A DNA stretch of 64,000 nt, from contig CACMRC010000005.1 in the NCBI GenBank assembly GCA_902615975.1, positions 1 to 64,000 of the forward strand. The letters run 5' to 3'. The stretch's first letter is position 1; each line of letters opens with the position of its first letter. Of the stretch, positions 1 through 9,712 are shown one piece after another. The notes under the pieces are model-generated. The model ran no database searches and had not been told where the DNA came from. It saw nothing but the letters and a program-made list of their open reading frames with translations. The DNA comes from an uncultured Pelagibacteraceae bacterium. GTDB taxonomy: Bacteria; Pseudomonadota; Alphaproteobacteria; Pelagibacterales; Pelagibacteraceae. A program made the position numbers and the translations under genes.

Positions 1-1
1 T

Positions 2-664
2 ATAGTTTTTTTGCATGGTTTTATGTCAGACCTCGAAGGTAAAAAACCAAATGCATTTTTAAAATTTGCAAAAAAAAATAAAAAAAGTTTTTTAGCGCTA
101 GAATACTCTGGTCATGGGAAATCTTCTGGAAAATTTGTAAATGGAAATATTTCAAAATGGAGTAAAGAGACGTCAATTTTAATTAGAAAATACGTTAAAA
201 AAAAAGAATTTGTGCTAATTGGTTCAAGTATGGGCGCATGGATTTCGCTAAATCAATTCAAAATTTTCCAAAGACAGATTAAAGGATTTTTAGGAATAGG
301 GGCTGCTCCTGAATTTTTAGAAAATTTAATGTGGAAAAAATTTAGTAAAAAAATGAAAAAAGAAACAATAAGTAAGGGTATTTATCAATTAAAACATGGC
401 AATTATGAATATCCAATTACTCTACAATTAATAAAAGATGGAAGAAAAAACAAAGTCTTAAATAAAAAAATTAATTCAAATATTAAAGTAACAATGGTTC
501 ACGGTGAAAAAGATGAGGCAGTTCCTGTCTCATATTCAAGAAAAGTTTTAAAATTATTTCCAAAAGCTAAGAAAAAATTAAATATTGTAAAAAAAGGTGA
601 TCACAGTTTATCAAATAAAAAATGGTTAAATATAATTTTAAAAGAGCTTAAATTATTAATTTAG
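2..664 (+). CDS. alpha/beta hydrolase, 5' end cut off by the window
   Basis: A serine hydrolase of the alpha/beta fold whose start lies before the window. The open frame is already running at base 2 (I-V-F-L-H-G-F), and LHG is the usual oxyanion-hole strand near the N terminus of these proteins, so only a short N-terminal piece is missing. The nucleophile elbow is GSSMGAW, the acid is in HGEKDEAVP and the catalytic histidine is in GDHSLS near the end. The substrate cannot be told from sequence; family members are small esterases or acyl-peptidases. The protein is very lysine-rich, like its neighbours. Its stop overlaps the stop of the convergent gltB by four bases, so no separate terminator fits between them. 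Confidence 0.8.
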   Translation: MVFLHGFMSDLEGKKPNAFLKFAKKNKKSFLALEYSGHGKSSGKFVNGNISKWSKETSILIRKYVKKKEFVLIGSSMGAWISLNQFKIFQRQIKGFLGIGAAPEFLENLMWKKFSKKMKKETISKGIYQLKHGNYEYPITLQLIKDGRKNKVLNKKINSNIKVTMVHGEKDEAVPVSYSRKVLKLFPKAKKKLNIVKKGDHSLSNKKWLNIILKELKLLI

Positions 665-3600
665 CTAACTTTTTTTATATCTTTTTTTAAAGTAATTGGA
701 TTTTTTAATTTATCCAACATTTCTTTAGGACACACCTGAACAAAATTATTTACTTCATCATCAAAGTTTTCAATTATTTTTTTCGATAATTGAGACCCGG
801 TTTCTTTAAAGTGCTCACTGACTAAATTTTTTAAATATTCTCTCCAATAATCTGTCTCTACATTTTGCCAAACTACTGATTCTGGATTTACTTTCTTTTC
901 AAATTGTTGGGATTTATCATATATAAAGGCCATTCCGCCTGTCATACCAGCTGCAAAATTATCACCGACATCACCTAAAATTACTACAGTTCCACCAGTC
1001 ATATATTCACATCCATTAGAATCGCATCCTTCAATTACTGTAACTGCACCAGAATTTCTAACTGAAAATCTTTCACCAGCTTGGCCAGCAGCAAAAAGTT
1101 TTCCTGAAGTAGCTCCGTAAAGAACAGTATTTCCTAAAATTGTATTCTCATTTGAAACTAAATTGCTCTCTTCAGGTAATTTTATTGAAATAGTAGCTCC
1201 TGACAAACCTTTACCAACATAATCATTTGCATCTCCCTTTAATACAAGTTTTAAGCCTTTAGAAGAAAATGCACCAAATGATTGACCTGCTGATCCTTTA
1301 AAATTTAAAACTAAAAAGTTTTCATCAAGTCTTTCATAACCATATTTTTTATACAAATGATGAGAAATTCTAGTGCCTACTGCCCTATGAGTATTTTTTA
1401 TTTGATATTCTTTCTCAATTTTTTCAGAATTATCTAAAGCTTGTTCAATTTCTGGCCAAATTTGTTGGTCAAGAGTATCTGGTACACTATTTATTTCTTG
1501 ATCCTCACAATACCTTGGACTATTTCCAGTATCAGCTTGAACAAATAAAGGATTTAAATCTAAATCGTCTAAATTTGGAGAACCCTTACTAACCTGTTTT
1601 AACAAGTCTGTCCTACCAATCACTTCATTTAATGATTTAAAACCTAAATTTGCTAATATTTCTCTTACTTCACGGGCTATAAATGTGAACAAATTAACTA
1701 CTTTTTCTGGAGTTCCATTAAATTTTTCTCTGAGCTTTTCATCTTGAGTACAAACGCCTACGGGACATGTATTTGAATGACACTGCCTTACCATTATACA
1801 TCCCATTGCAACTAATGCTGTAGTAGCAACACCATATTCTTCAGCACCCATCATTGCAGCTATCACTACATCTCTTCCAGTTTTAATTCCACCGTCCGTT
1901 CTTAATGTAACTTTATGTCTAAGATTATTTAAAGTTAATACTTGGTTTGCTTCTGTCAAACCCATTTCCCATGGTATTCCAACATACTTAACACTAGTCT
2001 GTGGTGTTGCTCCTGTTCCACCATTATGTCCAGAAATTAATATTATATCTGCTTTTGCTTTAGCTACACCAGCTGCAATTGTTCCTACTCCTGAGGAAGC
2101 AACAAGCTTAACTCCAATTCTTGCTTTAGGATTTATTTGTTTCAAATCATAAATTAGTTGTGCAAGATCTTCGATTGAATAAATATCATGATGTGGTGGT
2201 GGTGATATTAAAGTTACCCCAGGAGTTGAATGTCTAAGTTTAGCAATCTCCTCTGTAACTTTAAATCCTGGTAGCTGACCTCCCTCACCAGGCTTAGCGC
2301 CTTGTGCAATTTTAATTTCTATCTCATTACAATTATTAAGATAATTAACTGTAACTCCGAACCTTGCAGAAGCTATTTGTTTAACTCTTGAGTTTGCGCT
2401 GTCACCATTATCTAAAACTTTAAATCTACTTGCGTCTTCACCACCCTCTCCGCTACATGAAGCACCTTTGATCCTATTCATACCAGTTGCCAAAGTTTCA
2501 TGTGCCTCTTTCGATAAAGCCCCATGAGACATGCTCCCACTTCCAAATCTCTTTAAAATATTTTCTATTGGCTCAACCTCAGAAATATCTATTGGCCCAC
2601 TTAATTTTTTTTCTCTGAAATCAATTAAGTCTCTAAGATTAATAGGTGGTAAACTATATATTCCATCTGCATATCTTTTATAAGCATCATAAGAATTAGA
2701 TCCTACTGCACTTTGAAGTAAATGAATTAATTTTCCTTGATATTGATGTGTTTCACCATTTTTACGATATCTATATATACCGCCTATCGGCAATATGGTT
2801 TCAGAACTTTCAAATGCCTCTTTATGAATTTCTCTAATTTTTTTCTCTATACCCGTAAGTCCAATACCTGAAATTTTAGAGACAACTCCTGGAAAATAAT
2901 CTGCAACAATTGTTCTACTTAAGCCTACGGTTTCAAAATTACATCCACCTCTGTAAGAACTTAGAACTGAAATACCCATCTTAGACATGATCTTTAGTAA
3001 ACCTGCGTTTACTGATTTTATGTATCTCTCCACACATTCATCAAAGCTAAATTGACCAAATAATTTCTTTTCATGACGCTGAAATAAACTATCAAATGCT
3101 AAATATGGATTTACAGTAGTTGCTCCAACTCCTATTAAGGTTGCAAAAGAGTGTGTATCTAAAGCTTCTCCAGATTGAACATTTATTGATACATATCCTC
3201 TTAGTTTTTTTTCAATTAGGAATGAATTAATTGATCCAACTGCTAAAAGCATTGGTATTGGAAGTTTTAAGCTAGAAAGCTCTTTGTCACTTAAAATCAA
3301 TTGAGTAACTCCCTGTCTTACTGCAATTTCAGCTTCTTTTTGAATTTTTTTAATTGAATCAAATAAAGTTTCTTCTTGAGAGAAAGTACAATCAATTACA
3401 GATGAATTATTGCCAAAAAAATTTATAAATTTTTCAAACTGAGAATTTGATAATATTGGACTATTTAAAACATAAATATTTTGCTTTGTTAAATTATCAA
3501 AATTTAAAATATTTCCAAGATTTCCAAATCTTGTTTTCAAACTCATAACCTTGTTTTCTCTTAAAGAGTCTATTGGTGGGTTTGTGACTTGGCTAAAATT

Positions 3601-5166
3601 CTGTCTAAAAAAGTGGTATAAGGGTCTATACCTATCTGATAAAACAGCCAGTGGTGTATCATCCCCCATAGAACCAGTTGCTTCTTTAGCATCTTCTGCC
3701 ATAGGATGTAGTATGAGCTCAAGGTCTTCTAAACTTATTCCGAAGGTATATTGCCTTCTTCTTAAATCATCTCCCGAAAAAGAATTTTTTTCATCTGAAA
3801 TAGTTAACTTATCATCTAGGTCGATAATTTGTGAATTAAAGTGTTTATATTCTTTAGATAAATAATCTTTTATTTGTTTGTTAGTAAATACTTTTCCTTT
3901 TTCTATCCTAACTCCAATTATTTCCCCAGGACCCAATCTTCCCTTTGACAAAATTCTTTTTTCATTTAATTCAATCATACCTGTTTCAGAACCTGCAAAT
4001 AAAAATTTGTCTTTTGTAATTGCGTATCTTAAAGGTCTTAATCCATTTCTGTCATTTGCAGCTATAACCCACTCATTATCAGTTCCAGCAATTGCTGCTG
4101 GTCCATCCCATGGCTCCATAGTACTGTTTAAAAAATTAAATAATTGTTGGTGATCTTTCGGTAGAGTTTTATTTTTTTTAGACCATGCGTCTGGAACTAA
4201 CATGAGCTTCGCCAAAGGCGCAGGCTGACCAGATATATTTAATAATTCAAAAACATTATCTAATGCAGCAGAGTCTGATGCTCCCTGTTGTATAACAGGT
4301 TTTAAGTTTTCAACATCATCAAAAAGGGGACTGTTCATCTCTTGTTCATGAACTTTCATCCAATTATTATTTCCTCTATAAGTATTAATTTCTCCATTAT
4401 GCGCTATAGCTCTAAATGGTTGAGCTAAATTCCAGCTAGGTGCTGTGTTTGTTGAAAATCTTTGATGAAAAATAGCAAACCTTGAAACAAATCTATCATC
4501 TTTTAGATCAAGGTAGAAATCTGAGATAGCTTCAGCTAAAAACATCCCCTTGTAAATGATAGATTTAGAACTCAATGAACAAATATAAAAATTGTTTAAA
4601 GACTTTTTAAAAGCTTCATTTTCTATCTTTCTTCTAGTTTCATAAATTTTTCTTTCTAAATCTTTATTTGTTAATTCTGGATCATAAGGTTTAAACAATA
4701 CTTGGATAATTTCAGGCATTGTTTGGAATGCCTTTTCTCCTAAAACTTTTGGATTAACTGGAACTTGTCTCCAACCGTAAATACTAAAATCATTTTTTGT
4801 TAATTCACTTTCAACAATAGTTTTGCAACTTTCTTGTGCTGCGTAATCATTTCGAGGTAGAAATATCATGCCCACACATATTTCAGAATTGTCATGTGTG
4901 TGTCCTGTCACTTCTATCTTTTCAATGAAAAAATCTTTTGGTATTTCAACATGAATCCCAGCTCCATCACCAGTTTTCCCATCGGCATCTACAGCGCCTC
5001 TATGCCAAACTGCTTTTAAAGCCTCAATACCATACTCTACAACTTTACGAGATTTTTTACCTTCAGTTGATGCAATTATACCAACACCACAAGCATCATG
5101 CTCCATGTCTTCTGAGTAAACATTATTTTCTTTTAAAATTTGAAGGTTCTTTTTATAATTTTTCAT
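661..5166 (-). CDS. gltB: glutamate synthase (NADPH), large subunit
   Basis: Large subunit of GOGAT, which moves the amide group of glutamine to 2-oxoglutarate to give two glutamates; with glutamine synthetase it assimilates ammonium. At 1501 residues it has the normal length. The N-terminal glutaminase domain begins after a short propeptide: HDACGVG places the expected catalytic Cys at residue 26. The central and FMN-binding synthase domains follow, with the [3Fe-4S] cysteines in CHSNTCPVGVC, and the C-terminal GXGXG-type beta-helix (GGTVVILGDVG) closes the protein. The gene lies directly downstream of gltD, whose stop shares bases with this start codon, so the two subunits are probably translationally coupled. 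Confidence 0.98.
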   Translation of the reverse strand: MKNYKKNLQILKENNVYSEDMEHDACGVGIIASTEGKKSRKVVEYGIEALKAVWHRGAVDADGKTGDGAGIHVEIPKDFFIEKIEVTGHTHDNSEICVGMIFLPRNDYAAQESCKTIVESELTKNDFSIYGWRQVPVNPKVLGEKAFQTMPEIIQVLFKPYDPELTNKDLERKIYETRRKIENEAFKKSLNNFYICSLSSKSIIYKGMFLAEAISDFYLDLKDDRFVSRFAIFHQRFSTNTAPSWNLAQPFRAIAHNGEINTYRGNNNWMKVHEQEMNSPLFDDVENLKPVIQQGASDSAALDNVFELLNISGQPAPLAKLMLVPDAWSKKNKTLPKDHQQLFNFLNSTMEPWDGPAAIAGTDNEWVIAANDRNGLRPLRYAITKDKFLFAGSETGMIELNEKRILSKGRLGPGEIIGVRIEKGKVFTNKQIKDYLSKEYKHFNSQIIDLDDKLTISDEKNSFSGDDLRRRQYTFGISLEDLELILHPMAEDAKEATGSMGDDTPLAVLSDRYRPLYHFFRQNFSQVTNPPIDSLRENKVMSLKTRFGNLGNILNFDNLTKQNIYVLNSPILSNSQFEKFINFFGNNSSVIDCTFSQEETLFDSIKKIQKEAEIAVRQGVTQLILSDKELSSLKLPIPMLLAVGSINSFLIEKKLRGYVSINVQSGEALDTHSFATLIGVGATTVNPYLAFDSLFQRHEKKLFGQFSFDECVERYIKSVNAGLLKIMSKMGISVLSSYRGGCNFETVGLSRTIVADYFPGVVSKISGIGLTGIEKKIREIHKEAFESSETILPIGGIYRYRKNGETHQYQGKLIHLLQSAVGSNSYDAYKRYADGIYSLPPINLRDLIDFREKKLSGPIDISEVEPIENILKRFGSGSMSHGALSKEAHETLATGMNRIKGASCSGEGGEDASRFKVLDNGDSANSRVKQIASARFGVTVNYLNNCNEIEIKIAQGAKPGEGGQLPGFKVTEEIAKLRHSTPGVTLISPPPHHDIYSIEDLAQLIYDLKQINPKARIGVKLVASSGVGTIAAGVAKAKADIILISGHNGGTGATPQTSVKYVGIPWEMGLTEANQVLTLNNLRHKVTLRTDGGIKTGRDVVIAAMMGAEEYGVATTALVAMGCIMVRQCHSNTCPVGVCTQDEKLREKFNGTPEKVVNLFTFIAREVREILANLGFKSLNEVIGRTDLLKQVSKGSPNLDDLDLNPLFVQADTGNSPRYCEDQEINSVPDTLDQQIWPEIEQALDNSEKIEKEYQIKNTHRAVGTRISHHLYKKYGYERLDENFLVLNFKGSAGQSFGAFSSKGLKLVLKGDANDYVGKGLSGATISIKLPEESNLVSNENTILGNTVLYGATSGKLFAAGQAGERFSVRNSGAVTVIEGCDSNGCEYMTGGTVVILGDVGDNFAAGMTGGMAFIYDKSQQFEKKVNPESVVWQNVETDYWREYLKNLVSEHFKETGSQLSKKIIENFDDEVNNFVQVCPKEMLDKLKNPITLKKDIKKVS

Positions 5167-6605
5167 TAAGCCACTCTTTTTTCCACTTCAGATTTACTCT
5201 CTAGATAAGTTTTAATTGAAGCTGCTGCATCTCTTCCATCTTTTATCGCCCAAACAACTAGTGAAGCTCCTCTAACTATATCACCAGCAGCAAACACCCC
5301 TTTTATATTTGTTTCCATAGTATCAAAATCTGTTTTAATAGTTCCCCACTTTGTTACTTGTAATTCACTACTATCAAATAAATTCGGTAAATCCTCAGGA
5401 TCAAAACCTAGTGCTTTGATAACCATATCTGCTTTTGTTTCGTAACTTGAGCCTTCTTGTACTTGTGGCTTTCTTCTTCCTGTCTCATCTGGATCACCTA
5501 GTTTAATTTGATCAACAATTATTTTTTCTACTTTATTTGTACCTTTAAATTCTTTAGGACTTGATAACCAAACAAATTCAACACCTTCTTCTTCTGCATT
5601 TGCAACTTCTCTTGCAGATCCTGGCATATTTTCTTTATCTCTTCTATACAAACATTTAACAGATTTTGCCTTCTGTCTTATAGAAGTTCTCACACAATCC
5701 ATAGCTGTGTCACCTCCACCGATTACAACAACATCTTTACCTTCTGCGTTTAAAATTCCTTTATCAAACAACTCAACATCATCTCCTAGACCTTTTTTAT
5801 TAGATGCTGTTAAAAAATCCATTGCAGGAAAAATATTATCAAGATCATTTCCAGGTAAGTTTACTTCTCTTGCTTTATAAACTCCTGTAGCAATTAAAAT
5901 TGCATCGTGTTTTTTTATCAATTGGTCTAGGCTTGCATCTTTACCAACTTCAAAATTTTGAACAAATTCAATTCCTCCATCCTTTAAGAGTTTTGTTCTT
6001 CGCTCTACAACTTCTTTTTCTAATTTAAAATTTGGAATTCCATAAATTAATAATCCTCCTGCTCTATCATATCTATCGTAGACAGTTATTTTATACCCAT
6101 TTTTTCTTAATTGTTCTGCAGCAGCTAAACCAGCAGGACCTGCTCCTATAATTCCTACGCTTTGATTTTTTTCATTCGTTACCTTAATTGGTTTTACCCA
6201 GCCCTGAGCCCAAGCATTATCTGTAATATATTTTTCTACTGATCCAATAGTTACTGTTCCATGACCAGACTGTTCAATTACACAATTTCCCTCGCATAAT
6301 CTATCTTGGGGGCAAATTCGGCCACACACTTCAGGCATATTGTTTGTGCTTTGAGATAATTCATACGCCTCTTTTAATCTTCCCTCAGCTGTGAGTTTAA
6401 GCCAATCTGGAATGTTGTTACTTAAAGGACAATGAACTTGGCAAAAAGGTACTCCACATTGCGAACACCTACTCGACTGTTCTTTAGCTTTTTCATTGAT
6501 ATACTCGTCATAGATTTCCTTAAAATCTTCCTTTCTCGTATCAACTTCTCTTTTAGGTGGAGTTTGTTGACCTATTTTAACAAATTTGAGCATTTTATCT
6601 GGCAT
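5166..6605 (-). CDS. gltD: glutamate synthase (NADPH), small subunit
   Basis: Beta subunit of GOGAT, which passes electrons from NADPH through FAD and Fe-S clusters to GltB. At 479 residues it has the family length. The N terminus carries two cysteine clusters for [4Fe-4S] centres (CSQCGVPFCQVHC and CGRICPQDRLCEGNC). A FAD-binding GAGPAGLAAAE motif follows, then a second dinucleotide fold GGGDTAMDC for NADPH, and a closing GVFAAGDIVRG motif that contacts FAD. It is first in the gltD-gltB operon. The 183-base gap to the divergent uppP holds a perfect inverted repeat (6663-6681) that could be its operator. Confidence 0.98.
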   Translation of the reverse strand: MPDKMLKFVKIGQQTPPKREVDTRKEDFKEIYDEYINEKAKEQSSRCSQCGVPFCQVHCPLSNNIPDWLKLTAEGRLKEAYELSQSTNNMPEVCGRICPQDRLCEGNCVIEQSGHGTVTIGSVEKYITDNAWAQGWVKPIKVTNEKNQSVGIIGAGPAGLAAAEQLRKNGYKITVYDRYDRAGGLLIYGIPNFKLEKEVVERRTKLLKDGGIEFVQNFEVGKDASLDQLIKKHDAILIATGVYKAREVNLPGNDLDNIFPAMDFLTASNKKGLGDDVELFDKGILNAEGKDVVVIGGGDTAMDCVRTSIRQKAKSVKCLYRRDKENMPGSAREVANAEEEGVEFVWLSSPKEFKGTNKVEKIIVDQIKLGDPDETGRRKPQVQEGSSYETKADMVIKALGFDPEDLPNLFDSSELQVTKWGTIKTDFDTMETNIKGVFAAGDIVRGASLVVWAIKDGRDAAASIKTYLESKSEVEKRVA

Positions 6606-6662
6606 AATATTATTTAAGTTCCGGCAAAATATACCCTGATTTATGTATATAAAGCATAAAAT

Positions 6663-6681
6663 AGGTCATATATATTGACCT
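6663..6681. promoter_or_regulatory. inverted repeat AGGTCA-N7-TGACCT upstream of gltD
   Basis: A perfect 6-7-6 inverted repeat (AGGTCA, TATATAT, TGACCT) lies 58 bases upstream of the gltD start and 108 bases upstream of the divergent uppP start. It is the only clear dyad in the 183-base divergent gap 6606-6788. The spacing of about two helical turns overall suits a dimeric regulator. Which protein binds it, and which gene it serves, is unknown. It does not match the NtrC consensus that I know. Confidence 0.45.
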
Positions 6682-6788
6682 TAATTTTTAAATTATTGCC
6701 ACTAATACACAAGTTTTTAATTATTGCATAGCTATTATGCTTAAATCGAATTGTTTTAAATAAATACTTTATAAGTTACGTAGAAATA

Positions 6789-7553
6789 ATGTTTCAAAAT
6801 ATTATAGAAGTTTTAATTCTCTCTGCAATTCAAGGAATATCTGAATTTCTTCCTATTAGTTCCTCTGCTCATTTAATTTTGGTTTCTACTTTATATGAAT
6901 TTAAATCTAGTTCCTTGCTTATTGATATCAGCCTCCATCTAGGTTCTCTAATAGCAATAATTTATTTTTTTAGGGATGAACTATTTGATGCTAGAAAAAA
7001 TAAAAGACTTTTAAGTTTAATTATACTTGGATCTATTCCGTTAATAATTGTTGGATACATACTTTATAGTACAAATTTAATTTATCAGTTTAGAAACATA
7101 GAAATCATAGCATGGACTACTTTAATATTCGCAATAATTTTATACATCTCAGACAAAAATCGATTTGATAAAAAAATTTCTTCAAATTTAAATTTTCAGT
7201 CAATAATATTTATAGGTATTTTCCAAATTTTCTCTCTTGTACCTGGAGTAAGTAGGGCAGGAATTACTATAACAGCTGCAAGAATTTTAAAATTTAATAG
7301 AGTAGACTCAAGCAAGATATCTTTTTTACTTTCAATCCCCGCATTAGCTGGAGCAAGTGTCTTAAGCTTTAAAGATGTTTTGGAACAATCAATACAATTT
7401 AATTACTTAGTTGTTATCGCAATTATATCTTCTTTTATTTTTTCATTTCTAACAGTAAAATTCTTTTTAATTTATATAAATAAATTTTCAATGAATGCGT
7501 TTGTAATTTATAGAATAATAATTGCTTTGATTTTATTTGGTTTAATTTATTAA
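6789..7553 (+). CDS. uppP: undecaprenyl-diphosphate phosphatase
   Basis: Integral membrane phosphatase (BacA family) that converts undecaprenyl diphosphate to the monophosphate, recycling the lipid carrier for peptidoglycan and other envelope polymers. At 254 residues it is close to the family length of about 265-270. Both signature segments are present: E19 with LPISSSAH (residues 21-28), and VPGVSRAG (151-158) with the catalytic-site Arg156. The rest is hydrophobic, with about eight membrane segments. The ATG at 6789 starts just before the conserved N-terminal helix. Its stop overlaps the convergent DMT exporter by four bases. Confidence 0.95.
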   Translation: MFQNIIEVLILSAIQGISEFLPISSSAHLILVSTLYEFKSSSLLIDISLHLGSLIAIIYFFRDELFDARKNKRLLSLIILGSIPLIIVGYILYSTNLIYQFRNIEIIAWTTLIFAIILYISDKNRFDKKISSNLNFQSIIFIGIFQIFSLVPGVSRAGITITAARILKFNRVDSSKISFLLSIPALAGASVLSFKDVLEQSIQFNYLVVIAIISSFIFSFLTVKFFLIYINKFSMNAFVIYRIIIALILFGLIY

Positions 7554-8443
7554 ATATACTTCTTTTTAATCAAAGGAAGTAATTGAGACAAGAGAACTCC
7601 ACATAGAATAAAAAAGCATCCAAGTAAATTATTAACATCTAGAATTTGATTTAAAATAAACCAAGCAGCTATAGTCGCAAATACACCTTCAAGAGAAAAA
7701 ATTATAGCAGCAGGTGCTGGAGTAATATTGCGCTGTGCATAAATTTGTAATACAAATGCAAATCCACCAGATAATATACCTGCATATAAAATTGAATAAA
7801 TTTCCATTAAAATATTGCTGAAAATAAATTCTTCATAAATAATTCCAATTATAAATGAAAAAATAGCCACAATTAAAGTCTGCGCAGCTCCTAAGGTAAG
7901 TGGAAGATTGTATTTAGTTATAATGATACCTGTAAAAATGATATGAGTGCTCCAAAATAAAGCTCCAAGAACAACCAAAGTATCTCCTAATCTTACTGTT
8001 GCATCATGAAAATTTGTTAATAAATATCCTCCAATTAAACATAGAACTACAGAAGGCCATACACTCCAATGCATTGATTTTTTACCAAACATAAAAATGA
8101 TAATCGGTACCATTGGCACATAAAAAATTGTAAAAAAAGCAGCATTTGCAACATCTGTATAAAGCAAAGCAACTTGTTGTAGTGCTGAGCCTAAGAATAA
8201 AGAAATTCCAATTAATAATGAATAAATTATGAAAGTTTTTTTATCTAATTTAAATTCTGATTTAAAATTTTTTAATTCAAATAAAATCATAAGTGGAATT
8301 ATGGCTAGAAAACCAACAAAAAACCTCACAGCATTAAATGTAAAAGGGCCAATATTATCCATGCCCGTATCTTGGGCAATAAAAGTCGTACCCCAAATAA
8401 AAGTGCACAATAAGGCACTTAATAATGATATGGATTTACTCAT
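7550..8443 (-). CDS. EamA/DMT-family transporter
   Basis: Inner-membrane permease of the drug/metabolite transporter superfamily, with two EamA repeats of about five helices each (roughly residues 1-140 and 145-290) and 297 residues in all. The N terminus LLSALLCTFIWGTTFIAQD is typical of the family, and the second repeat opens with GDTLVVLGALFWSTH. Such proteins usually export amino acids, nucleosides or other metabolites, but the substrate cannot be predicted here. It follows aceF by six bases on the same strand, so it may ride at the end of the PDH transcript. Confidence 0.85.
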   Translation of the reverse strand: MSKSISLLSALLCTFIWGTTFIAQDTGMDNIGPFTFNAVRFFVGFLAIIPLMILFELKNFKSEFKLDKKTFIIYSLLIGISLFLGSALQQVALLYTDVANAAFFTIFYVPMVPIIIFMFGKKSMHWSVWPSVVLCLIGGYLLTNFHDATVRLGDTLVVLGALFWSTHIIFTGIIITKYNLPLTLGAAQTLIVAIFSFIIGIIYEEFIFSNILMEIYSILYAGILSGGFAFVLQIYAQRNITPAPAAIIFSLEGVFATIAAWFILNQILDVNNLLGCFFILCGVLLSQLLPLIKKKYI

Positions 8444-8449
8444 TTTTAA

Positions 8450-9712
8450 TTAGACAGCTAGTTTATAGGCAAAATTCTTGCCTAAGTTTTCTTTTAGATC
8501 ATTATTAAACCTAGCTGCTTCTGCACCATCAATAATTCTGTGATCATAAGATAAAGAAATTGGCAGCATAGTCCTAGTTTGAAACTTTCCATTCATAAAA
8601 ATTTGTTTTTTTTCTGATCTTCCCACTCCTAATATAGCAACTTCAGGATAATTAATTATAGGAGTAAAAAATGAACCTCCTATACCACCTAAACTCGTAA
8701 TCGTCATCGAACCACCAAACAATTCTTTTTTATCAATTTTTAAATTTCTACAAAGTTCGCTTACCTCTTTTAATTCTTTACTTATGAGAGAAATTTTTTT
8801 GTTATTTGCATTTCTTATTTTTGGAACCATTAATCCATTTGGCGTGTCAACTGCTATCCCAATATGGTAATATTTTTTTAAAGTCATTTTTCCAGTCTCA
8901 ATTTCATCAATAGAAGAATTAAAACTAGGAAATTTCTTAAGAGATGCAACTAAAGCCTTTATTATAAATGCTAGAGGTGTAATTTTAATTTTTTCTCCAG
9001 TATACATATCTGTTAATGAACTTCTAAAACTTTCCATCTCCGTTATGTCGGCTTCATCGTGATTTGTAACATGAGGAATTGTTGTCCATGAATTTGTAAG
9101 ATATTTAGATGATAATTTTTTTACTCTTGGTATGTCTTTAATTTCTATTTCACCAAAATCAGAATGTTCAAATTCGTTTTTAATTTTATCTGGTTTACTA
9201 TCTTTTGCTACAACGTTGTTTTTTGAATTAGATGAAACAAATTTTTTAATATCATCTTCAACAACTCTTCCATCTTTCTGACTTCCCGCTACTTGATTAA
9301 TATCTACGCCAAGTTCTCTAGCAAATTTTCTAGCTTTTGGACTTGCAGACGAAATGTCTGAAATATTATTTTTAGAAAATGTTTTTTCTTGGATTTCAGG
9401 TTTTATTACCTCAATATTTTTTGACTCTTTTTCAATTTCTGGTTTCTCTTTAATCTCTTCCTTTTTAACTTCTGAATCACTCTCTATAATTAAAATTAAG
9501 TCTCCCTCAGAAACTTTGTCTCCTACTTTTATTTTTAAATTTTTAATTTTACCTTCTAAATTTGATGGTATTTCTACGCTAGATTTATCACTTTCAATTG
9601 TTATTAGGGCATCATTTTTTTTAATTGATTGACCTTCGGTAACTAATACCTCAATAACCTCAACATCTTTAAAATCTCCAATAATAGGTACTTTAATCTT
9701 AGTTTCTGACAT
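8450..9712 (-). CDS. aceF: pyruvate dehydrogenase E2, dihydrolipoamide acetyltransferase
   Basis: Core E2 enzyme that moves the acetyl group from lipoamide to CoA. Domains in order: one lipoyl domain (residues 1-77, lipoyl Lys43 in ESDKSSVEIPS), a charged linker, a peripheral-subunit-binding domain (about 120-157, SPKARKFARELGVDI), a second linker, and the catalytic domain (about 190-420) with the active-site HRIIDG at 391-396. It has one lipoyl domain, whereas E. coli AceF has three, so at 420 residues it is short. It directly follows the E1 gene, with the stop and start sharing a base. It is called pyruvate rather than 2-oxoglutarate E2 because of the adjacent homodimeric E1p. Confidence 0.93.
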   Translation of the reverse strand: MSETKIKVPIIGDFKDVEVIEVLVTEGQSIKKNDALITIESDKSSVEIPSNLEGKIKNLKIKVGDKVSEGDLILIIESDSEVKKEEIKEKPEIEKESKNIEVIKPEIQEKTFSKNNISDISSASPKARKFARELGVDINQVAGSQKDGRVVEDDIKKFVSSNSKNNVVAKDSKPDKIKNEFEHSDFGEIEIKDIPRVKKLSSKYLTNSWTTIPHVTNHDEADITEMESFRSSLTDMYTGEKIKITPLAFIIKALVASLKKFPSFNSSIDEIETGKMTLKKYYHIGIAVDTPNGLMVPKIRNANNKKISLISKELKEVSELCRNLKIDKKELFGGSMTITSLGGIGGSFFTPIINYPEVAILGVGRSEKKQIFMNGKFQTRTMLPISLSYDHRIIDGAEAARFNNDLKENLGKNFAYKLAV

